Made by a program: the position numbers and the translations under genes
The notes under the pieces: model-generated
Seen by the model: only the letters and a program-made list of their open reading frames with translations
What the model was told of the DNA's origin: nothing
Databases searched by the model: none
Part shown: piece after piece, positions 24,627 to 38,172 of the stretch
How positions within the stretch are numbered: position 1 is the stretch's first letter
Layout: each line of letters starts with the position of its first letter
Assembly: GCF_019097595.1 (NCBI RefSeq)
Contig: NC_080732.1
Span: 10,897,775 to 10,961,774 of the forward strand
Origin: Hemibagrus wyckioides
Lineage: Eukaryota > Chordata > Actinopteri > Siluriformes > Bagridae
Length of the DNA stretch: 64,000 bases
Direction: 5' to 3'

Positions 24627-25967
24627 AAAAACTAAGGTGTATACGATTTATTTATTTTTTTGCATTAAATTCCACTACATTTTATTTCATGAAAGGTTCC
24701 AAATAATTTTACAGTTCACTGTTCAAGTTTATGGACATTAAAGTAAACAATGCTGCTCTTTGTTTTCTTTGTTGTATTCATACATGATTTACATTACTGT
24801 ATGGGCTACATGACATAGACAGACATTATAGCACACCTAATTAAAATAAATGTTTTCTTAAAAACTAGCTTGTGAAAGTCTAAAAAGAAAAATATAAAGA
24901 AAGCTAAATGGTGGACTGTTTTACAATGAATGTGTGTGTGTGTGTGTTTATTAGGCAAGAGACAGGAGAAAAGTAAGAAAATATAAGAGAACTCACTCTT
25001 GGAAGAACCGTTTCTCTTTCTCTGCTTTCCTGCTTTCATTTGTGCCCTGAGTATAGCTTGTTGTCCACATCAGCAGAAAGAGAGTGTTTCCTCTCATCTC
25101 TGGCATTCTAGATGAAACATTGCATATTTGCGAGGAAACATCATTTTTGGCTGTGTTCCTTCTGTTTTGCTCCTGTTTACCACCATACCAATTAAAGCTA
25201 GACACGTAAACAGCCGACTCAGCGGTGTTAGAGGCAAGCTGTTTGTAGATGAGGACTAACACACTCTGGTGTACTTTAGGCAAATCTCTCCATAAAGTAC
25301 AAATTTACCTGGAACAGCCTCTAAACATCATTGTCCTGGTTCTTTTGAAAAAAAAAAAAAATCCTTTATTGTCAAGCACAAGTGCCTTAAGCTTTACTGC
25401 AGAACCTGGTTTGATCTCCTTTAAAGGAATAGCACATCCTGCTGTCATAGGTAAGGAGGAAGTAAAGGGAAAAGGAGGAAAGACCCAATAGCAAGAACAG
25501 AGGAATGAGAGGACATGTTTTGATGATTTTCAAATGATGATTTGAATGATTGCATTAAAAGGAAGGTCCTGGTTTGTACTTGCAGCCACAAACTTCTTAC
25601 AGGTCTTTGGAGCTTTACTTCCAGTTCTTTGCATCATTTTATTTTGAATAATAGAAACTGAGATTTGACTGCTGGAAACAATAAAGATTTGTAAAAGATT
25701 GTCTTTTGCTTTGCTACACTACAAAATCCAAAAGCTGACAAGGAAACTTATACAAAAAAGAACATTTTATTTGAATGCCACTCACATGACACTCTCTATT
25801 TTTATATTTCCCATTTTCTCTCAAAAACTAATCTGCAGAATGAAGTGAGCAGCATGCATTTTTTAATGGTTACTGTTTTGCATGTATGGAAATGAACTTG
25901 CAAATATGTATCAGTCCAGACGTGCAAGCTTCATGTGTGTGGGTCTGAGAAAGAAAGGCCCAATGAG

Positions 25968-25989
25968 AGAAAGAGAGGAGAGAGAGAAG

Positions 25990-26042
<53 letters not shown>
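25968..26042 (+). repeat. Interrupted (GA)n microsatellite
   Basis: GA runs with AGGA/AAGA interruptions. Confidence 0.9.
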
Positions 26043-26047
<5 letters not shown>

Positions 26048-26474
26048 CGGGATGAGAAGGGGATGTGAAATCATTTGACTGCTGACTGTCCTGCTGAGTA
26101 GCCTGAGGCTATACCACATTTCCATTGAGTTACTTTATGATCAGGCCACTATGTTATTGAAATATTATCTCTTTAGTGCCGGCTCATTCGGCCTCGAAAT
26201 GGCAGCCTTGCACTGCACCCATACACACCAAACACACAGAGGACATGCACATTTTGGCTTCTTTTGATTCCAAAGTTCTATCTTTGGTCTAACAGGAAAA
26301 ATGATATTCATTATATTCAACGCTGCATGATATTTCACCAGTAAGTGGATGTGTGACAGTCTGTTGCTGGCTCATTTCATTATTTATTTCCTGTAAGTAT
26401 CAGACAGATTTGTATGTAAAAGTGAATTTTAAGTTTTAAAATACTATATTTGTGTAAGATGAGCAAAATATACA

Positions 26475-26500
26475 TACACACACACACACACACACACACA
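26475..26500 (+). repeat. (CA)n microsatellite
   Basis: CA run. Confidence 0.95.
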
Positions 26501-27204
26501 TTTTGTGCATCAAAGTGTGATATTTGCATTTAAGACTTACAAACAGCTCAAACACTCACCATCACAAGAGACAGTTGGAATTGTTTCAGTTAACAAAAGA
26601 ATGAACAATGACTCAATACAATCTCATTCATCAATTAAAACTCCAATGCTTGAACTTAAAAAATTAATACATTATCAAATGTCATATTAATGAAATGCAC
26701 TCTGACAGACTGACACCCTAATCACTCCTCTGCAACCCACACCAAAATAAAGTGGTCATTGAATAAATGAATTAACGAATATAAATAAAACTTCACTTAA
26801 AATATGATAACATGTAAATCATCAGCACACAACTTGCACTTTTATTTCAAAAACTTTCACAGCCACTGAGCCATAGGATATGGGGGCAATATAACAAAGA
26901 TTGTCAGCATTTCCAAGAATCAGCATCTCCTGACATTCTTGGACACCCTCTACAGAAATGTTATTCCTGAGTATAATAGATGTTGGCTGTTGTATAATAG
27001 ATATTAAGATGTTTGGCTAGACATGACTTGCCAAATTTTGGAATTTGTATTATGCTGCAATAGCTGCCACTTATGATGAAATGACTGCAGAACATTGCAG
27101 TAGAAGGTTGTGGCATACAACAATTGAATAATAGGAACTGAGAAAAACTGAAATGAACTTTCTACTAATTGTAAAATGTGCTCAGTGATTTGTAGAAAAA
27201 TGAA

Positions 27205-27330
27205 ACAAAGTAGATAGACATAGATAGGTAGAGGGAGAGAGAGAGAGAGAGAGAGAGATGTACTTCATTGATATCCAAGGAGCAGCAAATGACATTGATA
27301 TAAAAGACACAGTCATAACATTCAACATAG
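27205..27330 (-). repeat. Possible LINE 3' end with microsatellite
   Basis: TAGA units and (GA)n at 27231-27258 are followed by GATGTACTTCATTGATATCC, resembling the reversed 3' ends of fish RTE/Rex-like LINEs. Sequence beyond to about 27830 is not recognised. Confidence 0.35.
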
Positions 27331-28003
27331 TGTATGTTAACAATTAAAACAATGCAGAGACATCAGTGAGTAGCTGCAAAAAATATAATAAGTTGCAAAA
27401 ATCCAAGGTGAGAAGGGCAGCATTTGAATAACAGAATAGGAGCAAAACTACAATAAGGTGCTGATTAACAGCAGCAGACAATCAAAGGACAGAGCACAAT
27501 CCTGCAATTACAGTTTAAACAGAACGACACTGCTATGCCACACCTAAACATATATAACTATATAGATAAACTATAAATATATATAAACTATATATAAATA
27601 AAGAAGAAAACAAAAATAGCTCTTTATAGAAGCTTTCTGAAAGTTGTAATTTATGCAGTTGTACATCACCCTGGCAAGTGGACTATGCAAACTGCCAGGA
27701 TTCTGTTCCAAAATGTTCTGCCTGTCCTTTCTGAATATAGCTGCTATCAGTTGCCTCAATTGGCTGTGTCCCTGCCCTGAAAGCTCCCTCTTTTAAGATG
27801 AAGGTGAGTGTATCCTCTCTCTAAGCTTATGTTTGGTGTGAATTTGGTTTGCTGAAGTAGCTCCTGCGGACAGGGTGATTTGAGTCTGATTACTATGTAG
27901 CTCCATATGAGGTCATTTAGGGGCAACAACTAGTTTTAAAGTAAGTATAATTAAAATTGTTGATTCTATGAATGAAGTGGAAATAATTTTTAATAATAAT
28001 TAT

Positions 28004-28072
28004 TCAGTTCAATTCAATTTATTTGTATAACGCTTTTAATAAATGTCTCAAATCAGCTTTTATACATAAATA
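28004..28072 (-). repeat. L2-like retrotransposon tail, reversed
   Basis: TTCAATTCAATTTATTTGTA then AACGCTTTTAATAAATG matches, in reverse, the common fish 3' tail ending in GAATT repeats. It stops where the next Tc1 remnant starts. Confidence 0.5.
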
Positions 28073-28559
28073 CAGATCAGGGATAATATTATGACCACTT
28101 GCCTAATATTGTGTTGGTCAATCTTTTGCTGTCAAAACATCCCAGACTCGTTGAGGCATGGACTCCACTACATCCCTGAAGGTGTGCTGTGGTATCTGGC
28201 ACCAAGATGTTAGCAGCAGATCCTTTAAGTCCTGTAAGTTGTGAGGTGGGGCCTCCATAGATGGGACTTGTTTGTCCAGCACGTCCCAAAGATGCTTAAT
28301 TGGCTTGAGATCTGGGGAATTTGGAGGCTAAGTCAACACCTCAAACTCATTGTGTACATGGTCTGCAACATGCACCCACCCATCAACATGATTTAAAAGA
28401 AAACGTGATTCATCAGACCAGGCCACCTTCCTCCATTCTAATGCTCACATGCCCATTGTTGGCACTCTCGGCAGTGCAAGGGGTCAGCATGGGCAGCCTG
28501 ACTGGTTTGCGGCTATGCAGCCCCATACGCATACACTGTCAGTGCTCATAATGTTTTGG

Positions 28560-28566
<7 letters not shown>
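28073..28566 (-). pseudogene. Internally deleted Tc1-like copy, family A
   Basis: Same family as 17980-19120. The left end reads ATCAGGGATAATATTATGAC and the right end GCTCATAATGTTTTGGCTGA. More than half of the transposase region is deleted; small pieces such as those at 28320-28500 remain. The right terminus runs straight into a (TA)n array. Confidence 0.8.

Positions 28567-28629
<63 letters not shown>
28564..28629 (+). repeat. (TA)n microsatellite
   Basis: About 33 TA units abutting the Tc1 remnant on its left. Confidence 0.95.
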
Positions 28630-28630
<1 letters not shown>

Positions 28631-29089
28631 CCTTTTTAAATATAAATTGTTAATCTTAGCTATTACTGTAAGAGAAAAACACATTACTGTTTCATGATGT
28701 TTAGATGTTTATATGTCTTTTGCCTTAATGTTATAGAGAATACACAGTGACAGTTAAGTTATCTAAGCTGATACTGGCCTATAATGCTGGAATTGACAAA
28801 TCAATCCCAATGATATATTTCATAATGACATTTTATGGTGTATATTAACATTACGCAGTACTATGATGGCAACACTGTTTCAGATCCCAAAATTCCTTAG
28901 ACTCAGTGTGGATGAATTGTTTTTTCTATTGAACCTTTATTCCAGTACATCTTCAATATTTGTTTTCTTGTCATTACTGATATACAGAACTGTTAAAAAA
29001 TGCTGACTACTTTGTCTGACCTTTCTCTTAGGAAAGTGGGTGACTATATGTGTTTGATACCAGCCTTGATAAATTTAAAGAATACTAAA

Positions 29090-29093
<4 letters not shown>

Positions 29094-29124
<31 letters not shown>
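29094..29124 (+). repeat. (CA)n microsatellite
   Basis: CA run. Confidence 0.95.
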
Positions 29125-29126
<2 letters not shown>

Positions 29127-30644
29127 CTTATCCCTCCATTCTTAAGTAAGTGGGAAAGAGATCAGATAAATATTCAGAGGAATTACTTATGTATCACTCT
29201 ACCTGCACCATTGGCAGTTTGGGGATTTGCATTCAACCATGAGAGCATTAGTGAAATGTGGTACAGTATTTGGGTACTGTTGTTGGGTGAGAAGGCAAGA
29301 CACTTTTTCTGTGTTCCAGTTCATCTCAGAAATGTTCATTGGAAGAGGATAGGGCCTCCAGTGAAGGAAACTTTTAATGTTATATCATACAGAAACATTC
29401 TAGTGTGCTTTAAACGTGGCAATCATCACCCACATATCGGTGTGATGGTCAGGTGTCCACACAGCCTATAACGGCCAACTTTTGGCCTTATAATGAATAC
29501 TTTATAAGTACATGGCTTATAAAGCTAAAATGCATGTGCAAGAAAACCTAAGCACATATAAACTATTATTGCAGTTTGCATGTCAACAATTTGTCTACAG
29601 GAACTGCAGTACAATAACAGATGATTTACACCAAAACATTAAATTTAATTTTTATTATTTTAAAAAGAAAAAAGACAAAATCATTTTAGACACCATCAAA
29701 TATACATGATGTACTCATAAATGAATAGTAAACAATACACCACATAGTGTCCCACTCTACTGCAGATTGCTGTTAAAAACAGGAACTTGTTCGTTTCTTT
29801 TTATTTTCTTCTAATGCTTGCCAATAATATTACAGGCAAGTTCCTCATTTGGTTTTACAGAATTTATCTGATGGTAGATTTCACATATTTCAACAAGCCA
29901 TAACTACGTACACAATTAATTTGTCTTGCTTTTTTTTTTTTTATTAAAGATGGAAGAGTGGAGCATTAGCTATAATACAGATTTTTAATGCTCACATCCT
30001 TAGTGCCTCCATATGTTTTACACTAGGCAGTATAAACTCTATTTGCAATAACAGTGGTTTTTAACAGCCTCAAGCTCTTCTGAGAAAATCATCAAAATGA
30101 TTTAAATTCAAACTTTCATATCAGCCCAAAAAATCATCATTTTTCTTTTGCAAAAAGGAATGGAGCAGAACATGTGTGTTGTGTGTAACTACAGCAAGAC
30201 CTAACTGCTATTTGGAGGAAACCCTTTTACTAACTTAAATTTTACAGTTCAATCTTTTCTATTTATCTGTTTATTCATTTGGTTTGTGGGCAGCAACAAG
30301 ACGATGTCATTAAAGCCTTCCTGAATATCCACATGTCCTTAGCACCCTCCCGTTCTCTCTGTCTCTTTATTTCTTCCTCTAGCCCAGCCTTCTTCCTTTC
30401 ATTTTTATACCGATGGGCACCCACAGCTTATAATAAAAGGCATAGGATTTTAAATTAGAAATTAATTTGGATAATTTGTCTCCTATGAGCAGCCTTCTCT
30501 AACGCGCCTGCCAGGAATATGTTAATATATCATATTCATATTAAGTAATTGCCAGACCCAGATGCCTGTGATTATAGCATTGAAAAGAAGGCTCATCTAA
30601 TTAGCAAGAGCTGCTTCAACCATGTTAACACAAACAGTGTCTAT

Positions 30645-30661
30645 GCACACACACAAGCACA

Positions 30662-30694
<33 letters not shown>
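30645..30694 (+). repeat. (CA)n microsatellite
   Basis: CA run with two interruptions. Confidence 0.95.
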
Positions 30695-30696
<2 letters not shown>

Positions 30697-31460
30697 AAAA
30701 CAAACTTTGTGAGGAGCAAAAAGAACTATGAGAAACGTCCTGCACTGAATACTAACTATAAATATTATTATAATAACTATAATTACAAACACAACATTCA
30801 CAACATACAGTTGAATATATTCAAAACAAAATATGTAAATGCTACATAGACTATAAACGCAACCTATGGTACAAATAATACTTAAACTACAAATACAGTA
30901 CATAAGTGATGAATACATACTACAGCATACAAACACAGACAATTGTGTGTTTCTAGATTTTTTGTTCACAGCTTGGTGAAAACCCTCGTATGTGTGTTGT
31001 GGTCAGCTGATATACATTTGACTATAGAGTGTACACCATAAACTGTTCATTCAACAAGCATATTGTCAAGAGTCAGCATGACTGATTTTAAACACAGTGA
31101 ACACATAATCCTCATAATCTCCACATTGCTAGTTGTATAGAATCTACCTGCAGGTCACATGGTCACTATAAACAAAAACACCAGGGCTTTTATTTACAAC
31201 ATTCTTGTGGCTTTTTCATACCTATACTTGGCACTGTCTATGTGAGATATGAATTTTTCCTGTCTGAACATTGAAGACTTAAGGAAATGGTCATACGTAC
31301 TTTCACAAAATACACAACACTTACACACAAAGAAGAACAACTATAAATCTAATTTAAACAAGTAAAAAAATAATAAAATAAGTACCTCTGTGAAAAGAAC
31401 ATATACCAAAATAAATTGTTATATTAGACATATTTATAATTTATGTCCTCAATTTATATA

Positions 31461-31545
31461 TTTCTGTAAAGCTCCTTTGTGTGCCCATTGTAAAAAAAAA
31501 AAAGGAAAAAAAGTTATACAAATAAAATAGAATTGAATTGAATAT
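31461..31545 (+). repeat. L2-like retrotransposon tail
   Basis: TTTCTGTAAAGCTCCTTTGT followed downstream by TTATACAAATAAAATAGAAT and GAATT repeats, the common fish L2-like 3' end. An A-rich run interrupts it. Confidence 0.55.
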
Positions 31546-33458
31546 AAAACAAGCATTGAGTTGTTCTAAAGTAGTGACAGTGGAAATAATCACATGTTAA
31601 AGTGTAAAATAAAGCCAATCGAAACACAAAAAAAATAATATTTGGAGAATGATTTAACACATGCTTTCTGTTCTACAGTTGTGTAGTAATTCTATACTTA
31701 ACTAACCTATATTTCATATCATGTAACAAAATGTGTGTAAAAGTGATAGAAAATGATAAATGTAATATTATATTTGAGAATAAACTGATCTATTTTTCTG
31801 ACTGATTTTTCTATTTTGCTGCCTAATGGAAGCACACACAGTACACTGCACACAATGAGGAGGTGAAAGCTAAAAATCACACACATAAACATACAAACAA
31901 ACATAAAAGTGTTTCTAACTTGCACTGAGCTCTAAGGCCTGTGGGTAGGATAGCGATGATGTGGAGAGATGGATAGCTGAAATAATATTCAACATACATG
32001 TAATAAAGCCACACATCACACAGCACCATTCTAATCAAACACTCCTGGAATGCTATTAAGTATACCAACAACCCTTTCTTTAACTGACACATGGCTGCTC
32101 CCTGTTGAATGTCATGCATGAAAGATGATATTCCACCATTACAAATAAGGCAAGTGTATTTGCTAGAAGCCTTGAGAGTGGTTCTACAGCCCTGTTTTCA
32201 ATGAATTCTGTAGACACACATCAAAAACACACACTGCCGAATTGTGTTTTTGTTTCAAGGACAGAACTCTCCGTAGGCCAGTGCAAATACAACTTTAGTC
32301 CGTTTTTAATGTTGAAAGGACATGTGAACATTCCAGGCAGGTCACATGAGGCTCAGAATGAAGCAAACACACAATTAAAGTTAGCTTGCATGTTTAAAAC
32401 ATGCCTACTGCCACACATGCATTTTTACAAATGTTTAATTAGGTCATATTAATTAAAAGAGCACTCCCTTCTGTCGCTCTGTCTTCTTCTTTATCATCAT
32501 TCTTCCTCTTTTTTTTCAAAAGATCTGCAACATGACCTCTAGTTAATTGAAACCCAAGAGACTCTTCTTGCATAAAATCAGATTTATCTTTCCTTAAAAG
32601 GGTTCTGATAAAAATAGTGTGAATGCCATGGCTAAGAAAGAGAAGGCCTGGAGCCATGAAGACGAGGTTTGCAGATGCCCTTTGCCCTTCCTCTATCGGC
32701 GTTCTGAAACAAGTGCTACCATTAACTAGCTGGGGATGCATTAATTAATTGCAGGAAAACACACGAAATGACTATAGGGAAGATTTTTTGAGAGATAGAG
32801 GAAAGCAGAAGGAGAAAATGGATAAGAAAATGAGCATCCACTGTGCACGGTTTCCCCTAGACAATTAAGTGATGAGTGTCATGGATGCCCTGTACTAAAA
32901 CTCTAATTATATGTGTCATTCATGGTTGAGTACACATGACTCATCTAGGTCTATTCCACCTACAGTTTTGTACATAATGTACAAAGTTAACATTTGACTT
33001 TTAAGAGTTATTCCAGAAGAACTGAGTGTCTTCACAGTGATTGACGCATCTGCCCTTATACAGCCACTGCCTATAAGCCTCATGCCATTTGATTACATGT
33101 AGTATATGCAGAGACACAACAACATCAATGGTGTCTGTCATAGCATGCACTGATCTCACACTACACAGTATATGATCTGATACATTAAAATCAAGCAGCA
33201 ATCATTTGAAATGGCAGGTTAACACACTGTCATGAATAAAATCAGCGATTATAATAACTGGTTTAGCGTTTGGGCTTCTAGGGTCTGTCCCAGCTGAATT
33301 GAAATCTTTGATGTTAACATGGTCACAACCGTGTTGCTTAATTTTATGTAATGATGTAGATATTGAACATTTCCTTTGTTATAAATGTCTCTTTATTTAT
33401 GGTTTGGAATGTAAAAGAAAACGAACATGTGCTATCATGTAAATAACACATTTATTAT

Positions 33459-33490
33459 ACACACACACACACACACACACATACACACAC
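33459..33490 (+). repeat. (CA)n microsatellite
   Basis: CA run with one interruption. Confidence 0.95.
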
Positions 33491-35725
33491 ATTGGTATAT
33501 ACTATATAAAGATTACCATTTCATTTCTCACCAGTTATACCACATCCAAGTATCGTATGTATTAAATATAATACACTCCAGCTCAATGATTTTGCCACTG
33601 TGAACACATTTGCACTAAAAGTACAGAAAAGCTTAGTGGCTATATGTTGTACTAGTCTAGCGCTTACAGAGCACTGTCTAGTATTAATAGGTCTAAAGAG
33701 GTGTGAATGCACTGACTAAGTCTGCATTTTCAGACAAACTGATCTAAAGCACTCAGAGATAAAACCACTAGTGAAGAGGGTGGGTCACAATCTTTGTACC
33801 CAATTACTGCAAACACATATTTCACATTCAGACACAGACGCCATGCAGAAACAGCCTGGGGGCGACTGTTATTGATGCTACACCCCCAAGGACACACACA
33901 TATGGGCCCCTATCTCATAGCCTTTTATTAATTCACCATAATATACCTCTTCCATGCTAGCATTTACATTGTTGGGAAATAGTGCTATAATTAAAAATAG
34001 ACTGTGTGTGTGTGTGTCTGTTTGCTTGCAGCTGGGGTGATACATAAAACAAGCATGTTGTCCCTCAAATCTGCACTCCCAGGCTCCCCTCTCGATCCCC
34101 ACACAAATTAATAGGCAACCACCACTGATGCGTTAAATTGCCTTGTGTTGGGTGCTGAAGACGACCAGATTATTTATTATTTCTGATTAAAGTACTTCCT
34201 TCATTTTACAATGACTTCCTTTACAGGGTACAACGGCTTTGTTTTTTATGTTACATTATATAAAAGCCAAGACATTCTGAATCTTTGTGTAATATCATTT
34301 ACATATAGTTGTCAATCTTCTGTTCTTTTCAGTTCATTTGGTCCAACAGTGCCAAAAGGAGCCATTGTGTTACTGACAGGAGAAAATAAATGATAAATAA
34401 ATTTTAACTGAATCAAACTATATGAAATGTCAAGTTGTAGTAGTTGGCACATAGTACATTTCCCACAAATGGACTGTTCATTCTTAGATCTGTTAATTGT
34501 TTCTGATAATTTTTACTTCTTGCTAATGAATGTGAATGCTATTTTTTAGACCCATATAAATGGATCCTTTATTTATTTATTTTCTGCTTTATTTGTTTTG
34601 TTTTTTTGTTCATTTATATATGTGTCATATTAAGAAAAAATACCTTCATATTCATACAGTCTGCAGTGATTTCCTGCCTCCTGTTTGCCATCACACATCT
34701 CAGCCTCACCTCTTTCCATATGTGTGTCACTGGACTTTTTGTGGGGATCATGTGGAAGGTTATTGGTACTGATGGCATGATAAAATCCCCCCAGGATGAC
34801 AGTTAGTGATGTAAGGTGTCAAGTCACCATGTATTCAGCGAGCAAGTGGTTGCATTGAGAAGGCAATTCAACATGCCACCCAGTCATATGAGCCTGTGAG
34901 ACTCTTTTCTACTGCTTTTTGATTTATTTCAGTATATACCTGCCTTGGACATACTACATCTAGGTAGAGTGGCTTAACTCTATCACCATGGGATCACTAT
35001 GCAGCCTATTTTATGTGACAAAGTAGATCCAAAGTAGAGATTCAGCCTCATGGTTCAGCTTGAAGGCTGACACTCTGTTAGTGTTTGACCTTAAAGCTAC
35101 ATTGTGCTTCTGTTTCTTTTGGGATTACAGTTCATTGTTGTGACACTTTACTCCACTGGGCCTTTCATATAATATGCTCTATTGTACAGTTTGCAATGAT
35201 AAACATTTAGCCTTAAAAAGGAATCCAAAGTAATCTTGTCTCTCCCTTACTTACCAAATTGTATGTGTGGGTGTGAGGGAAACAAATGTAGTTTTCCAAT
35301 AGAGGCAAAGGGTGCTTAGCATTCTGGATCTGTCCGTCTGTCTGTCTGTCATAATTTATTGACACTGGTGCGTAACAAGCGCCTGCCACCCAGATTTACG
35401 TGCTGATTTGAAAAATAAATAAGAGCAGTGGAGAGCAGTGATGACTTTAATCACAGACTGTAGGAACATGAAGGAGTGGGAATATGAAACATAGGAAGGA
35501 AATTAGATATTATGCCCTCAAGACAACTGCAGCCGCTGGCCCATTCATTATTAGTGTGATATTTATTATTGAGAATTTCTCTCCCTGACTGAGTGTGGAA
35601 TATTCTCTGAGCTCCAGCAGTCCGAGTTCTTTCATGAAAAGTGGAGCTACCGTCCAGAGCTGCTGTCTGATGCTGACCACGCAAATTTGTAGAGGAAGAT
35701 ACATCACATACATTATTGTCACATG

Positions 35726-35742
35726 TATGCATGCATGCATGT

Positions 35743-35787
<45 letters not shown>
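35726..35787 (+). repeat. (ATGC)n then (CA)n microsatellite
   Basis: Four ATGC units followed by about 20 CA units. Confidence 0.95.
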
Positions 35788-35791
<4 letters not shown>

Positions 35792-36639
35792 AATGGGCAG
35801 TTTCTATAACTTGAACATTCTTAAGATAAATATTTAAAGTTGCTGTAAAGGCATCCAGATGCTGAATTCTTTGCTGAAGGATGTATTTCCTCAAACACTG
35901 ATAGATTCCTTTAAAACAGAAGGTTTTAGAATTTTTAAATATGTAAAATGAAGAAATAATATTCTATGATCTTAATATTCTAAAAAAAAGGTAAATGTTC
36001 AATTACTTGAATATTTAATATTCATGATTCTGCACTATTTCTAGATATGTATTTAAATGTACACAAATTTCTCATATTGACCGTCAGAGCTTTTTACAAA
36101 AGAGCAGATTTGCCTCATGCCTAATCTCTTCTCTTGAAAGACTGTTCAAATATATTTGATCTAAAATGGATAATAAAATTTCTCACAAGCTTGCCCATGC
36201 CAGCTCATGTGCACACTGTCATTAAAGGAAATTCTAACAAAAACTCTGAAATTAAAATTATGAACCTTTTCTAGGTCACTTTAATATAAAAATTAAAACA
36301 TTTTCAAGTTTACAATATCACTGCACAAGGAGACACATGATCATGGACCAATCCTCTTGTTTTCAGGACAAAAAGTATGACATGGATCAAATATCTAAAC
36401 AGACATAACAAAATGAGTTTTAGTTCCTGGACCATGACACAGACTCTCCTTCACTCCACGAGAAAATAAGTTCAATCTGCGCATCACTGTGGGAGGTCTT
36501 CTTTATATTTATATTATATAATTATATTTATAATTTTATATTTTATTTAATTAATTAGTTTATTTAATTCATACCAACAAAAATCTGAAAACCAGAAACA
36601 GCTTTACAGTTATCCCTTAACTATTCATCTGCTTACAAT

Positions 36640-37566
36640 AGCAGCAGTGCAATGCATAAAATAATGCTGATACAAGCCAGTAGCTTCAGGTAATGTTCAC
36701 ATTAACCACCAGAATGGGAAAAATGAGATCACAGTGAATTTAACCATGGCATGATTACTGGCATCAGATGGACAGGTATGAGTATTACTTTAACTGCTCA
36801 TCTCCTGGGATTTCTTTACAGAACAGTCTCCAGAGTCAGCTCAGAGTGGTGCAACAAAGGAAAACATCCAGTGAATCACAGTTCTGCAGACAGAACCCCT
36901 TGTTGATGAGAGAGATCAGTGGAGAATGGCCAGACTGGTTCGAGCTGACAGAAAGGCTACAGTAACTTGGATAACCACTCTGTACATTTGTGTGAGCAGC
37001 AAAGCATCACATCATCTCGAACCTTAAGGCAAATGAGCTACAACAGCAGAAGACAACATCGGGATCAACTTTTGTCAGCTAAAAACAGAAAGCAGTGAGC
37101 AAAGGCTCACAAAAACTGGACAATTGAAGACTGGAAAAGAATAGTCTGGTCTGATGAATCTCAAACTCTGCTTAGGCACTAAGATGATTGGGTCAGAATT
37201 TAGTGCCAACAGCATGAATCCATGAACCCAGCCTTCTGAGTGCCAACACTTCAGGCTGGCAGAGGTGGTGTAATGGTATAGGGAATGTGTTTGCCACATG
37301 ATGGCATTAATACCAATCAATCAATTAATCAATCACTTGAATGCACAGCCTATTTGAGTATTTGGGATGTGATGGAATGGGAGATTTACAACATGAATGT
37401 GCACCTGAAAAATCTGCAGGAATTATGTGATGTGATCATATCAACAAGGACCAGAATCTAATTGGAATGTTTTGAACATCTTGTGGAATCCTTGCCATGA
37501 AGAATTGAGCAATTGTGAAAGCAAAGGGAGGTCCTACCTAGTAGTAACATAGCATTCCTCTTAAAT
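36640..37566 (+). pseudogene. Internally deleted Tc1-like transposon, family B
   Basis: Plus-strand sequence matches the fish Tc1 family whose fragments also lie at 23.5 and 47.1 kb. The leader starts at GCAGCAGTGCAATGCATAAA, the DNA-binding half follows, then the segment with the first aspartate (VWSDES, near 37150). At about 37364 the sequence jumps to the segment GATGTGATGGAATGGGAG. This removes the part carrying the second aspartate and NPIEHLW. The right end is truncated near 37566. Inactive. Confidence 0.8.
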
Positions 37567-38138
37567 GTACCATTAAATGTAAATGTGTTCATTAAATGTA
37601 ATGTTCATTAAATGTAAATGTATTTATCAACGTAATAAATACTACATATAAAAATATTTACTCAGTGGTAATATAATAATAACTACCGATAACAACAAAG
37701 ACTGGTGACTTGTCTGTCTTGTGGTGATAGTTACTCCACCTTAAAAAAGACTGGACTTTCCTTTTTTGCACCTTTGATTTCAGATGGAGAATGTGTGCAT
37801 CCCCCAAATTATTTGTTGTCCTGAATGCAGGTTTTGACCCACTTTAGACCGTGTAATTTCTCTTTGAGCCCTTTTGCATGACCACTAAGGCTATATGACC
37901 AGCCTAGGCCGTGTGTTAATGGATGGGATGCCAGTGGGCCCTGCTGAGCTCATGAAGAGGTCACAGCATTTATACGGTCTTCTACAGGAGCCTATTTACT
38001 GCAGTGATGAGCTGCACATGCCCTCCATTATTTATGAAGGGAGGCCAGAAAAGCTGCCATGGGGGTCAGTGAACCCAGGTACACCTGACATTAATAAGAG
38101 CCTCACCAAGGCTCGAGGTGTTTGTCTATACTGTATGT

Positions 38139-38139
<1 letters not shown>

Positions 38140-38171
<32 letters not shown>
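38140..38171 (+). repeat. (GA)n microsatellite
   Basis: GA run at the right edge of a unique block. Confidence 0.95.

Positions 38172-38172
<1 letters not shown>

Larger units (their letters stand above)
24060..27204. other. Gene-free stretch rich in microsatellites
   Basis: No gene was recognised. The blocks 24225-24560 and 26060-26260 are free of repeats. The latter contains GTGCCGGCTCATTCGGCC in otherwise AT-rich surroundings. The rest is ordinary unique sequence. Confidence 0.45.
28630..36639. other. Gene-free stretch with candidate conserved non-coding blocks
   Basis: No exon was recognised. Repeat-free blocks with dense homeodomain-type motifs lie at about 30390-30640 (ATTAATTTGGATAATTTGTC), 32420-32760 (ATTAATTAATTGC), 33830-34200 (TTTTATTAATTCACC) and 35380-35700. 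Between them the sequence is AT-rich with CA repeats and one L2-like tail. Confidence 0.45.

Noticed and set aside
33250..33310. Weak tRNA-like A and B boxes
   Set aside because: Both boxes deviate from consensus and no SINE body or tail follows.
35451..35894. 147-codon minus-strand frame containing a Cys-Val run
   Set aside because: The run is a translated (CA)n repeat and the rest is not recognised.
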